This document shows positions 43,991 to 55,396 of a stretch of DNA of 64,000 nucleotides, piece after piece. The notes under the pieces were generated by a model. It was not told the DNA's origin and ran no database searches. It worked only from the letters and a program-made list of their open reading frames with translations. This DNA comes from Diphasiastrum complanatum. Lineage: Eukaryota; Streptophyta; Lycopodiopsida; Lycopodiales; Lycopodiaceae. Every line of letters begins with the position of its first letter. Within the stretch, counting starts at the first letter, position 1. The position numbers and the translations under genes were made by a program. The stretch is taken from NCBI GenBank assembly GCA_029204225.1, contig CM055095.1, positions 78,129,488 to 78,193,487 on the forward strand, read 5' to 3'.

Positions 43991-44121
43991 TACGCATCTG
44001 AGAGCTCGGTCACCGACCAGATGCCTTCGCCCTTCAGGAGTGTTTTGATTTTGAATTTTCAGATTCTGTAATTTGCACCATCAAGACTGATTGCTACTCT
44101 GGTCTGGATTGTCGTAGCCAT
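43990..44121 (-). pseudogene. Copia gag N-terminus, displaced beyond the LTR
   Basis: From the ATG at 44121 the minus strand reads MATTIQTRVAISLDGANYRI, a TGA where Trp is expected, then KFKIKTLLKGEGIWSVTEL. This is the standard copia gag start (LDGxNYxxWKxxxxxLLxGxGxW). It ends at the junction with the gypsy-like gag. It is the part missing from the gag frame at 48118-48489. Confidence 0.85.
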
Positions 44122-44173
44122 ATTGTGTTGTCTAGAAGAATCACTACTAGGATATCAGTAGTGATAACCTGTA

Positions 44174-44186
44174 GGCTTTGATACCA
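44174..44186 (-). other. Primer binding site, tRNA-iMet type
   Basis: On the minus strand TGGTATCAAAGCC directly follows the LTR end GTGACA, followed by a ~50-base leader and the displaced gag start. Confidence 0.88.
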
Positions 44187-44949
44187 TGTCACGGAAGCTT
44201 TTTCTTGTTTCGTGTTCGTCCTCTCTCTTCTTATTCGCAAACAATTTTCTGTCTTTGAATTTTTTTTCGTGCGGAAGCTCTTACGAGATCCCATACACTC
44301 GACTACACATCACATAACAAATTTTATTCTAGCAATCAAGAGACACAACACAAGGCCAAGAGATACACGAAATAGAGCGACTATATTGTCAGTTTGGTTT
44401 TAGAGCGAGATCATTAGTGTCTCGCTCGTTGGTGGATTGACTCTCTGCTCTTTCGCTGTGTTCTGCTCGTTGGCAGACTTTCATGCACAGCTATGGTATT
44501 TTGCTTTCTTACTCTATTCGCTATGTCTCTCTCTGTTTCTTACAGATCTCTGTATTCACTATCTCTCTCCTTACAGTTATGATCTAGAGAGAATTGTTTA
44601 TACCTCCACTGTGTGGAGTTTACAAAATAGATAAATGTAGAATCACAAGACTAGTTAACGCTAATCAACAAGTTAGTTAGTCTCCATTGTTGCTATTCAT
44701 TTCAGCTGGGCATGAAGCCCGTTGAGCTGCCAGTTGGCAGCGCGTAAGATTTCTCTTCGTGTGTTTTCATTCTATTCGTTCTGCGTCCATTTTGCGCTTT
44801 GCAGTCCTGGAGGTGTATTTACGATTCATGATTGCGAATTATTCGTGCTTCAATTCAAAGACACGTTGACTATCGCGAATTGTTCTCGTTTGACCTTCGC
44901 GTCTTGTTTCGTGCTGCGACAAAGTTGTAGGAGTTCACCATTTTTTACA
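44187..44949 (-). repeat. Complete copia LTR, 763 bp
   Basis: On the minus strand it runs from TGTAAAAAATGG, just after the purine tract CAAGAGGGAG, to CTTCCGTGACA, just before the primer site. Its first 150 bases match the LTR remnant at 48491-48644, which begins TGTCAGAAATGG, so the ancestral terminal inverted repeat was TGTCA/TGACA. Confidence 0.85.
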
Positions 44950-44959
44950 CTCCCTCTTG

Positions 44960-45664
44960 AACCTTGCAGCTTTGTTTGTTCAATCCAATTGTCTCTCTTT
45001 GCTTGGTAAAGAGTGGCTTGTCGACCGATTTCGTGAGGAGATCTGCAATCATACTTTCTGATTTTATGAACTAGACCTGGAGCTCTCCTTTCGAGATCAA
45101 ATCTCCAATGTGATGGTACTTCAGAGGAATGTGTTTCGTCTTTGAATGCAAGACAAATCCTGGGACAGATAGATGGCACTCTGGGAGTCTATCATCATCG
45201 TGCTTGGCCCCTCTTGTGGTATCCCGATTGCCTCCAACATCATCCGCAGCCACACTACCTCATTTGCCACTTTTGAGGCTGCGACATACTCAGCTTCGCA
45301 AGAGAATTGAGCTACCAAGGTTTGCTTTTTGCATATCTAGTTGATTGTAGTTCCGCATGCTATTGTACATCCTCCAGTAATGGACTTGTTGTCATCCTTG
45401 CAGCTCAAATCCTTTCTCCTCGTTTCTAGCTCTGTAGGTTAATCCAATATTCTGGGTACCCTTCAGATACTGTAGGATTCGTTTGGCCATTTGCGAATGT
45501 GCTAGAACAAGATTGGAACCGAATTGGCTCAATGAATAAACAGAGAAGGCCAGATCCGGTCTAGTACAAATTGTTAAGTACTGGTAGGGTATACCTGCCA
45601 TCTTCTGTTCTTCCTCTTCTATTTTTGGGCAATTTTGTTTCGTGAGCTTGGCTCCAGCTATCAT
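44960..45664 (-). pseudogene. Copia RNase H
   Basis: Frames 45392-45664 and 45071-45318 give YLTICTRPDLAFSVYSLSQF, MAKRILQYLKGTQNIGL, FSCEAEYVAASKVANEVVWL, then MIDSQSAIYLSQD and KYHHIGDLISKGELQV across frameshifts. These are the copia RNase H blocks in the right order. The region is broken by at least two frame changes and a gap around 45320-45390. Confidence 0.85.
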
Positions 45665-46425
45665 GGTGTGGCTTTTTCTTTGCAGTCCATCATGTGGTAC
45701 TGCTTCAGCACTTTTCTAGCATATTCTAACTGACTCAAGTGCATTTCGCCATTTGTACAATCTCTTCTGATCTCTAGCCCTAGACATTTTGTTGCTTCTC
45801 CAAGATCTGTGATTTCGTAGCTTTCAGAAATCTAACTCTTCGTGTCTTTGATCAGCATCAAAAAATTTTCTATCATCAGCGAAACATCCATGAAAATGGT
45901 TAGTATCACAAAATCTTTTCCTACTCTTTTGATGTAGACATTACAGTCAAGTTGAGTAGGGTTGAAGTCTAGAGACTTCAGAAGACCATCAAGGTTTTTG
46001 TACCAGGCCCGTGATGCTTGTTTTAGACCGTAGATGCATCTCTTCAATCGACAAACATATTGTCTGTTGTCGGAGTCTTCATAGCCTTCAGGTTGCTTCA
46101 TGAAGATTTTCTCCTCTAGATTTCTGTGGAGAAAGGCTGTTTTCACGACAATCTGGTGAATTTCTAGATTGTACTGTGTGGCATATGAAAGGAGTAGCCT
46201 TATGCTTGTCATCTTCACCATGGGCGAATATGTGTCGAAATAGTCGACACCATATCTCAGCGTGTAGCCCTTTGCGACAAGCCTTGCCTTGTAGCGGCCA
46301 ATAGTGCCATCTAATTTTAGCTTTTTCTTGTACACCCACTTGCAGTCGACTATTTTCCTGTTTTCTGGCAGTGGCTCTAATGTCCATGCCTCGTTTTGCC
46401 TCATCGACTCGATCTCCTCTGACAT
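45665..46425 (-). pseudogene. Copia reverse transcriptase with damaged active site
   Basis: WVYKKKLKLDGTIGRYKARL, YGVDYFDTYSPMVKMTSI, CRLKRCIYGLKQASRAWYKN and CNVYIKRVGKDFVILTIF identify the copia RT. The catalytic box that should read YVDD is FMDV, and the first catalytic Asp block reads QIVVKTAFLHRN instead of a DVKTAFLHG-type sequence. Both catalytic sites are therefore lost. A frameshift follows the box near 45832. Confidence 0.9.
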
Positions 46426-46780
46426 TGCCTACTTCCAAAATTCTCCCTCTGGACTCTGGATAGCTTCTTAGTATGTCGCTGGCTCTTCTGTGAAGCTGCA
46501 GTACTCGAACTGCGTGTCTTCGCTCCATTGAAGATTGTCAGAATAGTGGTCTGGAGCTCTTCTTTGTCTTGTTGACCTTCGAGGCTCGTTTCGTCGCTGC
46601 TCGAACATTTCTTGTTCATGGGATCGATCCTCTGCTTCCTGCTGCGCTGGAGTCTGGGGCTCTGCATTTTGATTTGATGTATGTCCTCGATCTCCCTCTT
46701 GAATAGGCAACAATGTGAAGATCTCGTGGCCTCGTTTGTCTTTCAGTCCAGGGAATGTGGACTTGTCGAACTTCACATCT

Positions 46781-48211
46781 CTACTCGAAACAACCTTCTT
46801 TCGTGGTTGGATTGTAAATTCTGTACACATGTGTTCCGTTCGAGTAGCCGATTATTATTGTTTGCTCAAATTTGTGATCAATTTTATTTCTCTTTTTCTT
46901 TGGAATGTGCTTGTATGTTGCACATCCAAACACTCGTACGTATGACAGATCAGGCTTTCTGCTTGTCCACATTTCATATGGTGTTCTGTTCTCCAGCATT
47001 GTCATTGTAGATCTGTTCTGCAGGTGTACAACTGCAGCTATTGCCTCGGCCCAGAATTGACCTGGCAATTGAGCCTGTGCCATCATGCATCTGGCTCCTT
47101 CGACTAGCGTTCTATTTTTTCTTTCTGCCACATTGTTGTATTCTGGTGTGTATGCAGGAGTGAACTGGTGTTTGATCCCCCGTTCTTCGCAAAATCTTGA
47201 GAATTCTGTGCTTTTATATTCACCTCCATTGTCAGATCTAAGGATCCGTATCTTTTTTGAGGTGTGTCGCTTTGCGAATGCCATGAACTTCTTGAAAGAA
47301 TCAAATACATCGGAATTTTTCTTCAAGTAGTAGATCGTGGTCATTTGGTTGTAATCATCTATGAACGTTAGAAAATATCTCAAACTTGAGAGCGAATCTG
47401 TTTTCATCGGTCCACACACATCAGAGTGGACGAGCTCAAGAACTTCTTTGGATCTTCTTCCCTTGTGTGTGAATGGATTCCGATGTTGCTTGCCTTTCTG
47501 ACAAGCTTCGCAGAACTCATCCTCTGGCCTTGAAATCTTGAGACCTATGACAATGTCCTTTCTGCTCATGTCATATAGGCTCTGCATGTTCAGATGATAT
47601 ATTCTTCTATGAAAGAATTGATCTTCATTTTCTGAAGCATTTAATATGCTTTCAGAGTTGCTGATTATTTTGGCCTGGTAGAGATTTCCTTCTCTGCATC
47701 CAACCGTTAGCAAATTGTTTGTCGTCTTCTTGATCATACGGGAAGTGTTGTTGTCGAACAAAACTCGAATGCCTAGATCTACCATCTTGGAGACAGATAG
47801 CAGATCCTTTCTGAGTGAGGGCACATAGAGTGCTCCTGACAGCTCTTCTTGGCCTGACAATGTTCGTAGCTGTAGAAAGCCGATGCCTTTGACATCGTGT
47901 CTGCTTTCATCACCTAGAATCACTGCTCTGTCGTTTTCGAGTTCGCGAAAGTTGATCAAGATCTTCTTGTTGCTAGTTATGTGATATGTTGCTCCTGAAT
48001 CGATGACTACATCGTAGTCATGTTCAGAGTAGCTTGTCGAAGCTTCGTCGAGTATCGTGAAAGCGTCGTCACCTCTTTCAGCATCCTTTGATGACTCTGC
48101 AACGTTTGCCTTTTCAGCTATTTTTTCCTTTCTGGGTTGAATCTGCAGTCGTATGCAAAATGCCCTTTCTTCTTGCAGTGCATGCAAGGTATTGCTGGAT
48201 TGAGCCAACAT
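46781..48211 (-). pseudogene. Copia protease and integrase, long open frame
   Basis: 476 codons are open. The protease block DVVIDSGATYHITSNKKIL keeps the DSG triad. ALYVPSLRKDLLSVSKMVDL follows. The GAG-pre-integrase has FFHRRIYHLNMQSLYDM and CEACQKGKQHRNPF. The integrase core has HSDVCGPM, RSDNGGEYKS and AERKNRTL (D, D, E), and the C-terminal VRVFGCATYKHIPKKKR. It is the best preserved retroelement frame of the window. It runs out of frame after EGCFE into the linker at 46.4-46.8 kb, which is open in a different frame. Confidence 0.9.
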
Positions 48212-48489
48212 TTGTTGGCCGTATGGCCTGGTTTGTGGTAGTGATCGCAGGAAGAAGATTGTTGATTTGAGGACTTTGTCTTCTCGAATCTTGGCTTGTT
48301 TTTGTTCTTCTTCTTTCCTTTCGTGAAGAGAGCCTTCTCTTGATCACTGCTTCTCTCTCCTTCTTCTCTCATCAGTCTCTCATCAGCGACAAGACTGACT
48401 GCTTTGTCGAATGTCATATCTGGTAGACTCAATATGAGCATTCTCAGTGGCTGATAGGACGTTGGTAGAGATTTCATGAAGTACATCAC
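48118..48489 (-). pseudogene. Copia gag C-terminal half with two zinc knuckles
   Basis: The frame begins after the deletion junction with MMYFMKSLPTSYQPLRMLIL, continues DKAVSLVADERLMREEGE and ends with CDHYHKPGHTANKCW and CMHCKKKGHFAYDC. The N-terminal ~130 residues expected before it are missing here and partly found at 44121-43990. Confidence 0.88.
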
Positions 48490-48490
48490 C

Positions 48491-48644
48491 TGCTGTCCCG
48501 GAGGTGTGTTTACGATTCGTGATTGATTTGCGAATCGTTCGTGCTTCGAGTCAAAGACACGTTGACTATCACGAATTGTTCTCGTTCGACTTTCGTGTCT
48601 TGTTCATGCTGCGACAAAGTTGCAGGAGTTCACCATTTCTGACA
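48491..48644 (-). repeat. Truncated 5' LTR remnant
   Basis: Matches the first ~150 bases of the complete LTR at 44187-44949 (GGTGTGTTTACGATTCGTGAT and GACAAAGTTGCAGGAGTTC shared with small changes). It joins gag directly at 48490, so the rest of the LTR, the primer site, leader and gag start were deleted here. Confidence 0.88.
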
Positions 48645-49260
48645 GTATGCCCAACTATCATATCCAAAAAAAAATGGCCAAAAATTGTAGCAGCCTTTGT
48701 AGAACACAAGAGGAACCATACCATAGGGATGAAGATGTTTATGATGTGGGATTCAAAAATACTAAGATGGATACACCCTTGGAGTTACCTAAGATAGAAT
48801 ATGATGAGGGAGATAGAATGACAATTCACACTGAGATGTTTTATGGAGGAACAAGTCAAGTAGAGGGATGCCATCAGATACAAGGGGATGAAGTGGAAAG
48901 TGTGCTAGTCAATAATATAGACCATAATTGTGAAAGTGTAAGCATATGGACTGAAAATAATCGGAATATCCCTCAGGATAGACGAGTCAAAGCTAGTGAC
49001 AAGAGATGACCATGAGACAATAGACTCTAACACATTTATTTGGGATCATGAGTTATCCAACTATATCTGTGACAAAGAACCTGAACATGGAGAGAGTATG
49101 ATGATGAGTTATGACCCATAACGTTTTATCACAAATTCTACATACGAACGGCCAGACATGTCAGAAAAAAACAGAGCGATAGATATTGATTTATAGCATA
49201 GAATTGAGGTTCAGAATGAATATCCAGATAACAAGATTGATACTGGGTAAATACTGACAT
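48645..49260 (+). pseudogene. Continuation of the acidic gypsy-like polyprotein
   Basis: After the copia block the plus strand reads MPNYHIQKKMAKNCSSLCR, an acidic stretch (PKIEYDEGDRMTIHTEMF, DEVESVLVNNIDHN) and then broken frames to about 49260. Composition matches the acidic pre-gag region at 42.4-43.3 kb, suggesting that it belongs to the same element. No enzyme domain is seen. Confidence 0.4.
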
Positions 49261-51659
49261 CAAAAGACCCACCCTTACCTTTGATATCACCTAGGGAGTA
49301 AGGGACAGTAGAAAGTCTATGTCTAGATTTTATTTGTTCATTTCTTTATTCTATTAACTTTGTTGTTGGGTGACTTTCTCTTTGTTCTAGATATTAAAAA
49401 AAAAATGTTACTTCTTTTATATGAACTTTGTTGGATGCACTAACTCATGTTGATGTGCAGAGATAAAAAATGACTCCATTAGAAAATTACACTCACCACC
49501 ACTGACGTATCATATAGACATGGTGTGCTTGAACTATCCATTATAAACCTGAACAAATTGCATCCATGTCTCTACATTATGCATAAGCTCTGATAGAAAA
49601 TGGGCATTACCCATTGTTATATGGGCATATGTATGATTGACTAAGAGCATGATGGGACAAGTTTGAGAGGAAAGATTGGGTAAAGAAAAACAATGCAGTG
49701 GGGTGGGGAGTGAAACTGGGATTATGTATATGAAGACCCAAGTGAAGGAGGACTTTAGATCTGACTGTATCTATTGAGCAAACAGAAGTAATGAATCTAT
49801 CTCACTGAGCCAATGGTCTAGCTGTCAAAATAGATTTGAGATATCATCTTGATCTATTTGTCACAAGATATCATACGCACTGGTGCGTCTGCATTACCCA
49901 CTATCAAGAGAGAACACACTCGTTGAGATTGCATTCATCTCCATAACTCCGAGATCTTGCACTTGCATGTCTTAAAGATTTATGCATGGGTCAGAAAATG
50001 GGGCATATCTTGTAATACTGATGGGAGTGGGTGCATATGCCATGTGGTGGCATGGTTTCGATATTTATTAAATATTTTGGCTTTTTATTGCTAAATCTTA
50101 AACTTTTGTCCTTCACCGGATGCATAGCATATTCTTAAGTTGTAACCGATCACGCCTTCCTGACCCTAAGTCTCAATATACACATTCAATGTGGCCTCAA
50201 TCTATAGAGAGCTGAGTTCACAAGGGGTGAAGGTCATTGATTTATGAAGGCTGTGGCAGCAAGGGCAATCATGTGGCAGCTTTTCGCAGTTGACTCTAAA
50301 TTTCAATGGCACCAATTGGACTTTCCCACCTATGCATTTTTCACGGGCATATTCAAACTTCCCCTTGGGCATTATTAATTTTGTGAAGACCGAATAACAC
50401 GAGTCTACTCTAACTATTGGCACCTCTTTTCAAAGACAATATGCGTTTTTAAGTTGCCTTCTAATCTCAAGACCAGTCCTCAAATGGAAATCGAAGACCT
50501 ATGAATGAAGTTTGACATTTCGAGAAGTAGCTTGAGTGATCGATAATATGTCATACTTTCATGTTAAGTTGAACTACACTTGAAGTAAAACTGGCAAGCT
50601 CAGTCTTGACTTGAGAGCCAGGCTACATTTCTAAAGTTTCTCCTCAATATCGAACTTGTTGATCATTGGGTTCTATGCATTCGAACTTATTTGAAGGCAT
50701 TTGTTATTTCTCTAAGGACATCACCTACAACACTTTGTCGAAGACCTAACTTTAATGGTGTTGAGAAGAATCAATCATGAAGGGTGCGATTTGCAAATGC
50801 CATGCTTCCTTTGTTGATGGCCAGCTTTCCCGATATTGAACCTGCCCCTAACCTTGAAGGCAGAATTCGATTTATTATGTGCTTACTCGACTTTCTCTCT
50901 TTTTGAAGAAATCGAGGTTTTAGCTTCAGCCCATCAACACATCTCTTTTGGGCCTTATCGGACTTCAGGGAGAGTAATAGTCAAATTGGTAGAGTTGGAT
51001 TCTTATTCTTTGATGGCTGGTTGTCGCGCTCTCTAACGTTGATTCTATCTCAGCAGTTAGGGCATGTGCCATCCTTCCACTCGGATCATTAGCGGCAGTT
51101 TTCTAGATCGACCTGATCGACCTGCAGCCAACATTCCACGCAGCTAGGGCTGATTTGGATAGATCCACATCACAATGCAGGTCAGATTTCAAGGCGGCTG
51201 ACCAAGCCCACGCAGATTTATGGCAGTTTGTAAACTTTCTGATGATCTTCAGGTGCAGCCTACCATCGTTCTCCATCAGCAGCAGATTGCAGACCTGTTG
51301 GCATCCCTGTCCTCCAGCGCTCTACAGGTATATTTCCACTCAAGCAGGGTAGCGGATATCAATGTGACCCTTCTATGGCATTCCAACGGCTGTCTTCAAA
51401 AGAGTTTTGTTGGCTAGCGACTGCTCCTACTTTCCAAACATTTATTTTTCATCAATGGCTATGAGATAGCGGCTGTTTTTGGACATTTTACAGTCATCAT
51501 GGTCACACAGTTCAGCCAGCTGCTAATCCCAAAAACGAGATACAACAAATGTAGTTGCCAAGACTTGAAACCAGAGATTTTAGATGTGTCGCATGGGGAC
51601 CATGCGACCCAATGGAGATCGCCTATGTTAACCGAATTTTTGACACCAAAAATTGGGCT
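49261..51659. other. Gene-free sequence
   Basis: No coding frame longer than 75 codons shows a recognisable domain on either strand. This may be non-coding or decayed internal retroelement sequence. Confidence 0.5.
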
Positions 51660-52004
51660 AATATTGGAGCTCTTCTCTATTTCATTTCATGCTTATACAT
51701 GGTTTTCTTGAGTTCTACTATCCATTGATGTACTATCTTGGTGATTGCTTGCAATTCTATGTGTAAAATGATCTATATTTGCTATTTTTTACACGTGTGA
51801 AATATAGTAGCTTGCTGGTTTTGTACGGACAGCAACAGTACATAATCATTTCATTCAAGTTTGATCAAGTTCTATTAGTGTTTGCATCTCAAATTGTGTG
51901 TAGATGCTGTTTTTTTTTACATTGGTGAAATTGGTAGTGTATTTCTCTTTCTAGCCAAAGATCATTCAAGTAGATTGGATCTTAAGGATCTGAAATCTTT
52001 CACA
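51660..52004 (+). repeat. 3' part of the 5' LTR of the plus-strand copia
   Basis: It ends TTTCACA immediately before the primer site. It contains ACACGTGTGAAATA at 51791, TTGTACGGACAGCAAC and GTTTGCATCT...GTGTGTAG, all shared with the LTR fragment at 28.98-29.17 kb. The left limit is unknown. Confidence 0.65.
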
Positions 52005-52016
52005 TGGTATCAGAGC
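52005..52016 (+). other. Primer binding site, tRNA-iMet type
   Basis: A perfect TGGTATCAGAGC directly after the LTR end. The gag start codon follows 588 bases later. Confidence 0.92.
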
Positions 52017-52603
52017 TTGTGTTTCAGGTTATGAAGGAGGAAATCAGATCTATCAATGATTTGGTGAACATATCAAGTCTAGAACATGCTAGAGAGGATT
52101 CTACACCAAAATCGGATTTTTTGCTTTTGTAGATTGGATCTTTTGTGGATCAAAACACTAAATAGGTCAATATACTTGTTCAATTTCAATTTTTGAATTC
52201 ACATACTGGATTTGGTCGATTTTTGGATCATTGGTTTAGCCTAAGTGGTGGCTTATTATTGCATATCAAATTTTCAGCATTTGCATATAGATTTGGAATA
52301 GTCAATTTTTTGTGATTTTGTCAAAACCTTAATTTTGATTGGATCTCTAGATAGCGAGGTTGATGGACTTCATTTGAGTGTGTTTCAATCTTAGGAAGTT
52401 GCAAAAATCATTAGATTGAGGATAGATCATAGGTTGATCAAGATTCCATGATTCTATGTGTTGATTTGCTTGGATAAGTGCTAGAAGAGAATTTGTGAGA
52501 TAGTTTCAAATCTTAGTGATTTCTTTTGAAAACATTTGTTGTGGTTTAAAGGAGTGCTTTGTGCATTGAAGCAGGTTGAAAGAGAAGATCAGGTCATTGC
52601 TAC

Positions 52604-53667
52604 ATGGCAACCTCAATTGGAGTCATGTTAGAAGCCAATGATAGGCTTACCTTAGGTAACTATTCATTGTGGAAAGTGACGATGGAGTCACTTCTTGAGA
52701 TGAATGATGTTTTGGATATTGTTGTAGATTTGGAGGAGAGACCAGCAACACAACAAGATCAATTGAGGTATGACAAGAGGGCCAAGAAGGCTCTACACAT
52801 GATAAAGATGAATGTTACCAATGAACTTCTCAAGGAAGTTGGTAAGTGCACAACGTCTTTGGAAGCTTGGAATTCATTGAAGGAGCTTTATGAATCCAAG
52901 TCTACTTCTAGAGTGTTGACTCTAAGAAGGCAAATCTTTTCTTGTTTGCAAAAGAATGAAGAAAGTCCAAGTACTTTTGTTTTGAGAATGAAAGCATTGA
53001 ATGATGAGTTAGCTTGCATAGATGAAAGCATTAAGGAAGGAGAGCTTATTCAAGTGATTCTTAATGGCTTCTTGGATGCTCATGCTAACATTGTTCAAAG
53101 TATTGCTATTCAAAAGACTTTGCCAAGTTTGATGGATCTTCAAGAGATCTTGATCAATGAGGAATATAGGCTTCAAGCAAGAGGTGGATCTACATCGACA
53201 CTTCAAGAGGATGCTATGTTCACAAAGGGCAAATTCAAGGGCAAAACCAAAAGCAAGTGGTCTAAAGGGCAAGATCAAGTGGATGCTTCTTCAAGTGGCA
53301 AAAGAAGGATAGACCAAAGCTCAAGTGCTTCTATTGTGGCATCAAAGGACACTTTGCAAGTGAGTGCTACAAGAAGAAGAGAGATCAAGGAGACAAGCAA
53401 GGTAATCTTACTCTTGATGAGGATGGTTTGGATGTGCAAGATGCAAATGATGATGCTTTTGTGATGTCTTCATGTATGCTTGCTAATGATGGAGATCTAG
53501 ATTTTTGGTGGATTGATAGTGGAGCAAGTTCACACATGACCTTTCACAAAGAGTACTTCACTTCTTTGTTGGCATATGGAGATGACAAGAGGGTGATTTA
53601 CACGGCCAATGATGGTGAGTGTGAAATCAAATGGATTGGCACAATTCATATTTCTCTCTACAAATAG
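52604..53667 (+). pseudogene. Copia gag and protease
   Basis: The gag frame (52604-53464) has the UBN2-type domain: NDRLTLGNYSLWKVTMESLL, EAWNSLKELYESKSTSRVL, FVLRMKALNDELACIDESI. A one-base shift near 53300 moves the knuckle to the next frame, where CFYCGIKGHFASECYKKK is an intact CCHC motif. The protease FWWIDSGASSHMTFHKEYF is in the frame from 53428 and stops at 53665. Only one frameshift separates gag from protease. Confidence 0.9.
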
Positions 53668-54609
53668 GAATGTTCATTTGGAGGATGTCTTGTTTATTCC
53701 ATCTATTACCAAGAATTTGCTTAGTGTGAGTCAAATGCTAAATAAGGGCCTCAAGGTGGAGTTTGATGGAGATGCTTGTTTGATCAAAAGGATGATCAAA
53801 AGGAAGGATGTATTGATTGGAAAAGGTAAAAGACAAGGGAAGTTGTTCAAACTTGATGCTTCTGTTATTGCTAACAAAGTTGGATGTGTTGCAAGGGAGA
53901 AAACTTCTATTCAAAAGGTTTGGCACAAAAGGATGAGACACCTCAACTTCAAGTCATTGGAGGTAATGGCAAGGAAGAACGTTGTGATTGGTCTTCCAAG
54001 TTCCTTAAGTAATGACAAGCATGCTTGTGAGTCTTGTGCTTTGTCTAAGTCACATAGACTACCTTATACTAGATCTACAAAGCCTTTTCAACTTGTACAT
54101 TCGGATATTCATGGATTTACTACAATTAGCAATAGTGGAGCTAAGATGTATGTAGCAGTCATTGATGATATAGTAGATTTTGTTGGATCTATCTACTAAA
54201 GAGCAAGGATGAAGTGTATGATGTCTTTGTCAAGTTCAAGAATGCAAGGGAGAACCAATTTTTCACAAAGATCAAGTGTTTGAGAGGTGACAATGGTGGT
54301 GAGTACATATCTAACAAGTTCAAGGCCTTTTGTGATGAGCATGGGATCAAGAGGGAGTATACAACATCAAGGACCCCATATCAAAATGGAGTGGCTGAAA
54401 GGAAGAATAGGACTTTATGTGAAAGTGCTAAAGCTATGAGGTTAAGTGCTAATCTTGACAAACCATTTTGGGATCAAGCTTTGTTGTGTGCCAATTTCTT
54501 GTGCAATAGGTGGCCGAGTGCTATTTTGGATGGAAGGACACCTTTTGAGATGCTATTCAAGAGGAGGCCCAGTGTCAACTTTTTAAGAACCTTTGGATGC
54601 ACATGCTAT
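53609..54609 (+). pseudogene. Copia GAG-pre-integrase and integrase, split
   Basis: HLEDVLFIPSITKNLLSVSQ, VWHKRMRHLNFKSLEVMARK, CESCALSKSHRLPYTRSTK and LVHSDIHGFTT are followed by a stop at 54197. Then CLRGDNGGEYISNKFKAF and GVAERKNRTLCESAKAM supply the second Asp and Glu of the D,D,E triad. The frame is cut after LRTFGCTCY by an LTR at 54610. It resumes with MPLETKKRDDPNSVKGIMVG at about 55267. Confidence 0.9.
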
Positions 54610-55255
54610 TGTTAAAATTGAAAAACAATCCATATTGATTTTTTGGCTTGCTACAAATGTTGTACCATGCAAGTATGTAGCTCATTAATGCAAAATGCCA
54701 AGTTTGGCCTACATAGAACTCGAGCTACATGGTTATGTATTATCTAGTTTGATAAATGCAACTTGCATATAGTCTGTAAACATAGAATTAGCATGATTAT
54801 GCTTGTACAAACTCGTGGCAACTCACATGCATTAATTATAAGTGATCCATAGTGACATGCAAGGCATGCACAAAGTTTAATGGACACATGCATGATGATT
54901 TGGACATTTCTAGTTAGAACTAGTACACTTGTAAAAAGTTGGTAGAATTTCATGCTTGACAAGTGACAAATGTCACATAGACTCTAGATGTCATTTTGGA
55001 ATGGATAGATATGGTTCTACCTTGAGCTACCTCAATCTCCATAAATATGTGTAGCTCTCCACACAATCAAGGATGAAAAACCAAAGTTTTGTAGCTATCT
55101 CATGTCATTTTGGATCTAAACAAATATTGTTTGTTATCTCTCTAGCTCTCTCTCTAACTCGTGTTGAGGCTAATCCTCATACATTGAAATCTTGTATTTT
55201 TATTCATTCTTTGATCATTGTTATTATATTCTGTTGATTAGCATGCTAGATTGTC
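54610..55255 (+). mobile_element. LTR fragment inserted in copia integrase
   Basis: It starts TGTTAAAATTG right after the TGC TAT codons and follows the LTR at 40985 closely to GCATGCTAGATTGT (55253). The outer third of that LTR, including its CACACGTGTG box, is missing. Possible target copies GCTAT (left) and GCTTT (right) differ by one base. It is a nested and 3'-truncated insertion. Confidence 0.8.
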
Positions 55256-55396
55256 TTGCTTTGTTAATATGCCCTTGGAAACAAAGAAAAGAGATGATCC
55301 TAATTCTGTTAAAGGGATCATGGTTGGATTGCATCCAACAAGAAAGCTTACAGGATCTATGTTCCTTCTACCTCAACTACAATTGAGAGTAGAGAT

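Larger units (their letters stand above)
43990..48644 (-). mobile_element. Copia element with circularly permuted parts
   Basis: Reading the minus strand from right to left: an LTR start of 154 bp (48644-48491), gag C-terminal half, protease, integrase, RT, RNase H, polypurine tract (44959-44950), a complete 763-bp LTR (44949-44187, TG...CA ends), primer site (44186-44174), leader, gag ATG (44121) and gag N-terminal codons to about 43990. Thus the 5' third of gag sits beyond the 3' LTR instead of before the gag C-terminus. The whole block interrupts a gypsy-like element. Tandem copies with deletions, or integration of a broken one-LTR circle, would both explain it. Confidence 0.85.

Noticed and set aside
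50836-51417. Three overlapping medium frames downstream of 50.8 kb.
   Set aside because: No domain, no splice-consistent joins and no similarity to neighbouring elements.
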